A DNA stretch of 64,000 bases from Kingdonia uniflora (taxonomy: Eukaryota > Streptophyta > Magnoliopsida > Ranunculales > Circaeasteraceae), in NCBI GenBank assembly GCA_014058105.1, contig JACGCM010002435.1, forward strand, positions 248,001 through 312,000, written 5' to 3'. The number at the start of each line of letters is the position of its first letter. Position 1 is the stretch's first letter. The notes under the pieces are model-generated. The model was given only the letters and a program-made list of their open reading frames with translations, searched no databases and had not been told where the DNA came from. Positions 57,573 to 64,000 of this stretch are shown here, in pieces. Both the position numbers and the translations under genes were made by a program.

Positions 57573-58620
57573 ATATTATACTGTATGGAATGCAAGGAAC
57601 ATAGTGATGGAGAAGATAGTGGGGTCATATGATAAATGTTATGCTTTATGTCCAGAACTATGTATTCAGATTCAAAAATCAAACCCTGGTAGGTTTACCA
57701 CTTGTAATAGGGAAGATGGTAATCTTAAGTTTACAGACATGCGTATTAGTTTTAAGGAAACTTTAGATGTGTTCACTAAGGGTTGTAGGCCAATTCTTGG
57801 TCTAGATGGATCTTTCTTGAAAGATAAGTATGAAGGCCAATGTTTGAGCATCATATCTCTTAATGCAAACAATGGTCTTTTCCCTATAGCAGTATTTCTT
57901 TATAGAAGTGAGTGTCAAGCTATATGGATAAAGTTCTTAACTTTAATGCAAGGTCATCTTACCTTATACCTATCTAAATTGACCCTCATATTTGATAGAC
58001 AAAAAGGTCCTGTTAAGGCAATTTTACAACTGTTCCCTCATTCCAATCATAGATTTTGTTTTAGGCACATCTACGAAAACATCAAACAATTATACAAAGG
58101 TACTTATTTGATGGCATTGGCTCAGAATGCATCAAAGGCATACAAAAAATCTGTAATGAAAGAAAATTTGGACAAGTTGGGAGTTGCAGAACCAGATGCA
58201 AAAGCATGATTTGAAAGGGAGCCATATAAATCTGGGTGTAGATCTTACTTTAATGCATCTACAAAGTGTGAGCATGTGACGACCAATAATTTCTTAGAAT
58301 CATTTAATAATTGGATTATTAATAGAGATAATCCTTTAAATAAGATGGAAGAAAAGCTGAATTTGATGCAGATGATACTCATGTATGAAAGAAAATTGAA
58401 GACAAGAGAGTATGATCAAAATAAATTAGTACATATAGCTATGAAGAGGATTGAGTTGTTGAAAGCATACATTCACCACTACGGTTTAGAGATATTTAAA
58501 AATGATCAGTAGCTGGTCCTTAATGACAATGGCACAAGGTAGATATTGAACTTGGAAGATCATACATGCACTTGCAATGTTTGGTAGATCACTGGATTGC
58601 CTTATGTACATACAGTCAAA
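57573..58620 (+). pseudogene. MuDR-type transposase, C-terminal half
   Basis: Continues 40769-42116 in frame if element A and one ATATT are removed. It contains the D-D-E core: first Asp in 'ILGLDGSFLKDKYEGQ', second in 'LIFDRQKGPVKAI' followed by 'HRFCFRHIYENI', and Glu in 'VTTNNFLESFNNWI'. The SWIM zinc finger at about 58560-58610 reads C-T-C-N-V-W-stop then 'TGLPYVHTV', so one zinc Cys is Tyr. In-frame stops at 58207, 58510 and later. An ATG at 57535 inside the LTR is in frame with it. Confidence 0.88.
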
Positions 58621-59580
58621 GTGACTGATTAACTGAAATATGAGTAGGTTGGGTCAGTGCTCTTTTTTTAGTTAATATGTCATAATTATAATTTTATTGT
58701 ACCTTTTACTATTTCACAATTTTATTTTGGCCTATGTACAGATATTGTAGTTATTACCATAGGGTGGTAGCCAATATAGCAACATATAACCAAGCTGTAA
58801 ATTTAATTATAGACTCATCAGACTGAGGAGAAGTATGCTACTTTTGCCCTTAGATTTCTGAATTATTGATTTCTCTTGATTTTTATAATACTAACATTTA
58901 CTTTTATGAAATAGCCTACAAGAGATATTAGACCACTACTATTATAGAGACTAGCAGGGAGACCTAGAACACTAAGGAGAAGAGAGGCAGATGAGGTAAA
59001 TGGTGTGGTGAGACAACCAAGAAGAAGCAGTAAGTGTCAAGCATTTGGGTATAATAACAGAACTTATAAAGGTCAACCTGCAGAAAAACCAAACATGGGG
59101 AAAGGAGGAGCAAAGGCATACAGATTAGACACTTAATTTATGTCACATTCAACTCTAATTTTAACAAGGAGGAGGGGGAGAGGAAAAAAAAGAGGTAGTA
59201 TTAGAGCATTTGAGCCATCACAGCCAGCTCAACCTTCAACTCCTTCATTACATACTAATACTACTCAACCATTACAGCCATAATAAAATAATGCCACTCA
59301 ACCATCACAACAATCTCAACCATCACAGTCATTTCAACCATCTCATTCTTTTCAACAAGCTAATCCCCCTAATCATTTCCTACCATCTCATTCAACTGGT
59401 TAGCATTTTAGACCACTTATGCAAGATCCTAATGCTATAAGAGAATATGGTAGATATAAAGCCACTCAAATATCTAAAAGGTTTGCACATTGGTTTGAAG
59501 CTTCAGGGTAAGGAGAACTATCTAATAGAATGACTAACAAAGCTGCACCAGTTAGGGCCCCTTGGAGAATTTGATCATTT
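58620..59580 (+). pseudogene. Transposase 3' exons: degenerate zinc knuckle and Gln/Pro tail
   Basis: An AT-rich intron-like stretch (58640-58915) precedes a basic segment and 'KCQAFGYNNRTYKGQ', which has the spacing of the CCHC knuckle closing MuDR-type transposases but lacks the second Cys, His and last Cys. A Ser/Pro/Gln-rich tail (59150-59510) with several stops follows. Confidence 0.6.
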
Positions 59581-59934
59581 TACAGCTAACTAACTATTTC
59601 AATGTTGTTTTTGAGAGTTCACATAACTTGTGAGTTTAAAAATGGTGATGTTTAACTGTCATGTGTTTGTAAGATAAATTGTTATGTGAGTTTTTTGTTT
59701 GAATACAATATTTTAGAAGTATATAAAATCACTTTTATATCATTATCTTTTCTCCTTCTTCTCTCTAATGTCACTTTTGTAGTAAATTGAACTACAAATT
59801 CATCTAATGACATCTTTATTGTCATTTTCACATTCTTTACAAATTCTTCTCTTATTGCATCACTTAACTAAATAAAATTATTACAGATTGGTTCTTCACA
59901 TTTTAGAAACTTCGGCCCAAATGACTATTGTGTC

Positions 59935-60266
59935 TTAGAAGTAAACATTTTCATAAGGTAAACATTCATGTGTAGTACAGGGAAATCCAACCCAAGGACA
60001 GTCTCTCACCCAATGGCTACTTTGGCCACATTCAAAGCAACCATTTGAACTTGATGAACCTCCTTCTATCCCCTAGCTTAATTAACAGCATCTGATAACC
60101 ATTGAAAGGATCCATAAATTGAGTGTTGACACTTTAAGAACTTCCTTTCATAGTTATTTTCATTGAGAGATATTATCAGCTTCATGATGCCATTGTACGT
60201 TGCTTTCTTACATTTTGTGTAAACCAAATAATATTTCGATGCAATATGACCATCAAGATTGCACAT
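59935..60266 (-). pseudogene. GRF-type plus CCHC zinc-finger ORF of the MULE
   Basis: ATG at 60266-60264. The first frame (to 60078) ends 'ENNYERKFLKCQHSIYGSFQ' plus 'WLSD', the conserved end of GRF-type zinc fingers. A second frame then reads 'SNGCFECGQSSHWVRDC', an intact C-x2-C-x4-H-x4-C knuckle, and stops at 59935-59937. The change of frame is either an intron or a frameshift. It converges on the transposase, as the second gene does in maize MuDR. Such GRF/CCHC proteins bind nucleic acids, but the role in the MULE is unknown. Confidence 0.6.
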
Positions 60267-60748
60267 TTGACAAACAATTTATGAAAAATTCAATAAAACC
60301 AATGTTTTAATTTTAGTTTTTGGACCCCTGTGTCTTAAATATTTAGCATTTAGACCCGATTTTGCTGTGAGTAGTTGATAATGTGGATTAGATGCGAAAC
60401 AAACTTCTGACATTAGATTGTGTGCCAGCTTCATATTTTCCACCACCCATTTTGAGTTATGAAGATGAAGTTACTTCCAAAAGAAGAAGATGAAGTAGTT
60501 AATGTGAGAGAGGAGACGAAGATGAAGTTATGGGTTGGTTTTATAGCTGTAACTAGCATTGCAACAGTCGGATTTGTTGTAGCCCGTTGGATTTGTTTGA
60601 TAAAAATTACAGCGCGTCATTATAGCGTGTCATTATGATATAATCATACGTGAGACTCATAATTACAGTGTGACATTAGGATATAACCATACGTGGCAGA
60701 GCTAGGGGTATTTATGGTACTTCATATTATTTTCATCTCGAAAAGAGA

Positions 60749-60845
60749 CTTCCACGATGTTTTAGGGTTCAAAAGCTAAAAATGACAATCATAGAGGTTA
60801 GCCCAATTCGTGGTCATTATGTAGGGTTTAAAAGCTAATTACCCC
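60749..60845 (+). repeat. Right TIR of the MULE
   Basis: Inverted partner of 39597-39693, ending in CCCC immediately before the AAAAATAAA target duplication. Confidence 0.9.
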
Positions 60846-60854
60846 AAAAATAAA

Positions 60855-61390
60855 TATTACCTTGACTAGGACTTAAGTCCACTGGGGTCAAAAAAACAAA
60901 AACGAGAGGCCCCCAAGAAAAAATATTATGAAGCATAGTAGAGTAGTATCGGCTGTGGGGACTTAAACCTTTTTTAGGTAGTCAAAACCAACATACTTGT
61001 CCACTGGACCAATAACAATTATATGATTATAGCTGAGTGGGGTAATATATATACAAATTATACATATATGTATCATTTTTAACTATCTGGTAAGTGATTT
61101 CTGACAAATTCAGTGAGGTCATTTGAACCCACTGGTCCCCTAGCTTCGCCCCTGACCTTGTATACCCAAGGGTGGACTTTCTGTAGATAGTGTTTCTAGT
61201 AGATGGGGTAGTGAAGTTATAATGACCCTTGGACTAATTTAAGATCAAAGGGTTTACATTTGTAATTTGGGTCATAATAATAATTTTTAAAATTTTATTT
61301 TATTCATTTTTTTTGAACAAGTAAAGAAAGTCTTTTTGGTTTGCTAGGCGGTTAAGGGGCCAAAATCAAATAACATAAATCAAAGAACAA
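60855..61390. other. Intergenic DNA upstream of the FAB1-type gene
   Basis: No gene. The stretch 'actggtcccctagcttcgcc' near 61125-61150 looks like the end of an old DNA transposon, but no partner end was found. An AT-rich region follows. Confidence 0.4.
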
Positions 61391-61863
61391 AAAACTAGGT
61401 CAAAATTTCACTCAATTTTGATTTTCCCCTAATTTCACTTCAATCCAATTTAGTTAAAATCCCTCAATTTATTTCCCTAATTTAGAAACCCCGTGGCAAA
61501 TCGGCAATCTTTTCTAGGGCTCCCCATAATGATCTATTATCAATTTTGATTCATAATTGAAACTGATTTCGCCGAGAATTTGAGGTTCTTGGATTCAATT
61601 TTGGTGAAAGATTGAGTCTTTTTGATCTAATTAAGCGTTTCTCGCGATAATTGAATCATTTTGAAGCTCTGTTTGGTTTGATATGATGATTCAATTTTGG
61701 GGGATTCTGCTTTATTAGAGGTTTGCAATTTGATTGTTTTATGTTATAGTTGCTATATTGAAATTAGGGTTTCCGTTTGGGGGTAGTTGTTTGTAGAGAG
61801 AATAGTGTTTGCTGTGGCCAATGTGCATTTCACAATGAGTAGATTTGGGAGGGTTATTTGTCA
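61391..61863 (+). promoter_or_regulatory. Probable promoter/5' leader of the FAB1-type gene
   Basis: Pyrimidine-rich leader sequence, then 'aaattagggtttccg' at about 61765 (a telo-box-like AGGGTTT word found in many plant leaders). Two upstream ATGs precede the start: a six-codon uORF 61821-61838, and a 21-codon uORF 61835-61897 whose ATG overlaps the first stop (ATGA) and which runs past the main ATG in another frame. A leader intron could remove them. Confidence 0.5.
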
Positions 61864-62489
61864 ATGGACTCTCCTGATAAGAGGTTTTCGGAGATAGTTG
61901 ATACTGTAAAGTCTTGGATCCCTCGGAGAACCGAGCCAGCGAATCTGTCGAGGGACTTTTGGATGCCCGATCAGAGTTGTAGGGTATGCTACGAGTGTGA
62001 CGCCCAGTTCACTGTGTTTAACCGAAAGCATCATTGTCGACTTTGTGGACGAGTCTTTTGTGCAAAGTGTACATCAAATTCAATCCCTGCTCCCTCTGAT
62101 GACCCAACAAAGACTGGGCGGGAAGATTTGGAGAGAATTCGTGTATGTAATTATTGCTACAAGCAATGGGGAGAACAAGAGATGTTGACAGTGGATAATG
62201 GGATCCAAGCTTCCACGTCAGGTCTCAGTCCTTCACCGTCAACGACAAGTTTGGCTAGTAGCAAGTCTAGTGTCACAGTTAATAGTAGCAATAGCACTGT
62301 TGGTTCGATGCCTTACTCAACCGGACCTTATCAGCATGTGTCCAATGGTTCTGTTCTCAGCCCCCGTCAATCTGTTCAAGCAGAACAAAATACACATAAG
62401 TCAGACGTAGCATCATCTAGAATGAACATGGATCCCATGGCGGATGTAGGTGATCCATCTTCCGGCCCGTTTGGATATTGCATGAACAG
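61864..62489 (+). CDS. FAB1: FAB1/PIKfyve-type 1-phosphatidylinositol-3-phosphate 5-kinase, first coding exon
   Basis: ATG at 61864 begins 'MDSPDKRFSEIVDTVKSWIP', the conserved start of plant FAB1A/FAB1B proteins. A FYVE zinc finger follows at residues ~35-105, with 'WMPDQSCRVCYECDAQF', the basic 'RKHHCRLCGRVFCAKC' ligand motif and the final 'VCNYCYKQW', all eight Cys/His ligands present. FYVE binds PtdIns3P on endosomes. The full enzyme (not in this window) makes PtdIns(3,5)P2 and controls endosome and vacuole form. After FYVE comes a Ser-rich linker, and the exon ends 'GPFGYCMNR' at a donor AG|GTACTT (62490). The remaining exons would lie to the right. Confidence 0.93.
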
Positions 62490-64000
62490 GTACTTTTATC
62501 CTTTATTTGTTTCTACGACTCAGTTGATCTTATTACAAAATGTTTTCCTATTTCTTATTTCTACAGTAGATATATTTAACTATATTACATGTACTATAGG
62601 CATCCAATAGTATATTTGGATAGAGAGTGTGTTTAGAGCAATTACATGGATAACAGAAAAGTTGCAGAACAGATTAGCTTACATGATAGCCACATCAATG
62701 GATGTTGAAGTTGAAACTCTCTCCTCCCCCCTGATAGCTAACAGATCAATTACACGTGTTTACCTCACTATAACTTTTATGGATGCTCTATATAGTTCTA
62801 TTGATTATTGAAAGGTTCATCTATGGAGTTGTTGACTGGTTATGAGCCGTGAGGTGATTCTATACAGGTTCATCACATTCATCTTCGCTTTCCTGAAATG
62901 GACACTTGTTGGGCAGTAGGTACTCAGTACTTGAATCCATCTATAAAAAAAACTGATAGTACCTCAGGTTTGTAGGTAATATTTCGTGGCAGAACACTAA
63001 CTTTTCAATAAATGTCATATCTTAGTGCCACCATCAAAGTCATGTGGATCGAACCTTATTGAAAGAGCTTCCCCAAGGAAATCATTTGGTGAATAAGGTG
63101 AAGTGATGACATTTAAATCAACGCGCATGTGTAGAATCAATTGCCATGATCCGTTTGTTGAAGGAAATTTTTTACTAGAGAGGATTTTAGGCTCAAAGGT
63201 TTGGAGTGATCATCAAAGAAGCTGTACTGCGAAGGATTCAGGTGCTGGGTGGATTAAAAGATTTTGACCTCTTTTGATCCAGAGGCTCTTTTAGCCATGA
63301 CCGGCTTAGGCAGTAACACATGTTCCGGCAACTTGAAGAGGTTATGGACAAATACGACAATAAACAGCCATTACCGGCTCTTTGGTTCTCAGCTTTTTTG
63401 GATGACCAGAGTGATCAGGGTTCATAATTTATCACCGTTTGTCCGACTAAATCCCTGGAGCACGTTAGATCCCTTCAGAAGACATGCCGGGTAAGTCAGG
63501 ATAAATCCGGGCGAGTGGCCCCTGTTGGTGGTAAGTCGAATTGTGTGAGACTTGTCAATGTGCCCATGATTAGTACACTGTGTTTGCACATATATATTTG
63601 ATTTGAATTTTCTGCAGATGATATCTATTAATGGTCGGATTCTTCCTCACAAGAAAGAACATTAATGGGTTGATGGTTGAGCTTAACAGCTTTCCCCATA
63701 TAACGTTAGGTACAGATTTCATCTTCTCAAAAAAACCAGAACCACCTAAAACTCTTCTCTTTTTATCGAAATCTAGGATATAAAGTTTTTTCCTCATGGT
63801 GCTGATCTTCTCTCTCTATCAAAACCTAGGATATAAAATTTTCTCCTGGTGATGGTTCAAAGATGAAGATGTTTCTTATCTCCTCATATAGGTTAAAGTG
63901 TAGTTGAATAAAACCACTAATCATAAGCAATCTTAATCAAATTTTGTTTACTTGATTCCAAAGCAGCAATACAGATATCCCATGATACGATAATTTTTTT
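62490..64000 (+). other. Probable first coding intron of the FAB1-type gene, or truncation
   Basis: No sequence resembling the next FAB1 exon (an acidic Asp/Glu stretch in family members) was found before the window ends. The plus frame 63264-63494 ('FDPEALLAMTGLGSNTCSG') is not recognised. A ~60 bp imperfect duplication lies at 63745-63850 ('taggatataaa.ttttt'). The intron is at least 1.5 kb, or the gene is broken here. Confidence 0.45.

Larger units (their letters stand above)
39597..60845 (+). mobile_element. Three-ORF MULE, split by gypsy element A
   Basis: Terminal inverted repeats of about 97 bp (39597-39693 and 60749-60845; left end GGGTTAATTAGC, right end inverted GGGGTAATTAGC). A 9 bp target duplication has one mismatch (AAAAACAAA at 39588-39596, AAAAATAAA at 60846-60854). 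Subtracting element A and its duplicated 5 bp gives an original element of about 5.8 kb. Contents: a minus-strand acidic ORF, a plus-strand MuDR transposase and a minus-strand GRF/CCHC zinc-finger ORF. All are decayed. Confidence 0.92.

Overview
The window looks like transposon-dense nuclear DNA from a flowering plant, probably a eudicot. It is AT-rich, has intron-bearing genes, and carries Ty1/copia and Ty3/gypsy LTR retrotransposons, MULEs, a hAT element and the first exon of a FYVE-domain lipid kinase. The species cannot be fixed from sequence alone. Everything was read by eye, so intron boundaries and mismatch counts are approximate.

Region 1 (1-14.5 kb) is a MULE-type accessory region built from duplicated blocks. 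A roughly 1.09 kb block carrying a small coiled-coil ORF is repeated in tandem at the left. From 7.9 to 12.7 kb on the minus strand lies a multi-exon gene with an N-terminal domain resembling DUF1985 and a C-terminal Ulp1-like (C48) protease, like the Kaonashi/VANDAL cargo genes of Arabidopsis. Its catalytic Cys is Tyr and it has an in-frame stop. A short motif (AAATGAYAAA or its complement) is scattered through the non-coding DNA and expanded into ~20 bp arrays.

Region 2 (15.5-36.1 kb) is stacked retrotransposons. A Tat-like gypsy element (element B, 15507 to about 23420) has a 5' LTR but no 3' LTR. It is followed by a 12.3 kb minus-strand copia element (23831-36109, TSD ATTAC). A 5.7 kb minus-strand gypsy element (element C, 26662-32364, TSD CTTGC) sits inside the copia integrase.

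Region 3 (36.1-39.5 kb) is gene-poor, with a 722 bp non-autonomous hAT element (38704-39425, TSD GTTCAGAC).

Region 4 (39.6-60.85 kb) is a three-level nest. A MULE with ~97 bp TIRs (39597-60845) has its MuDR-type transposase split by a Tat-like gypsy element (element A, 42117-57572, TSD ATATT). The 3' LTR of A is in turn split by a 2.85 kb solo LTR (54533-57383, TSD CTATC). Removing A and one TSD copy puts the transposase halves back in one frame. The MULE also carries a small acidic ORF next to the left TIR and a GRF/CCHC zinc-finger ORF next to the right TIR.

Region 5 (60.86-64 kb) is the only clear host gene: the start of a FAB1/PIKfyve-type phosphatidylinositol-3-phosphate 5-kinase. Exon 1 is intact and the rest runs off the window.

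Nearly every transposon ORF is decayed. Many lesions are Cys-to-Tyr changes or stops explainable as C-to-T or G-to-A transitions, as expected for old methylated transposons.
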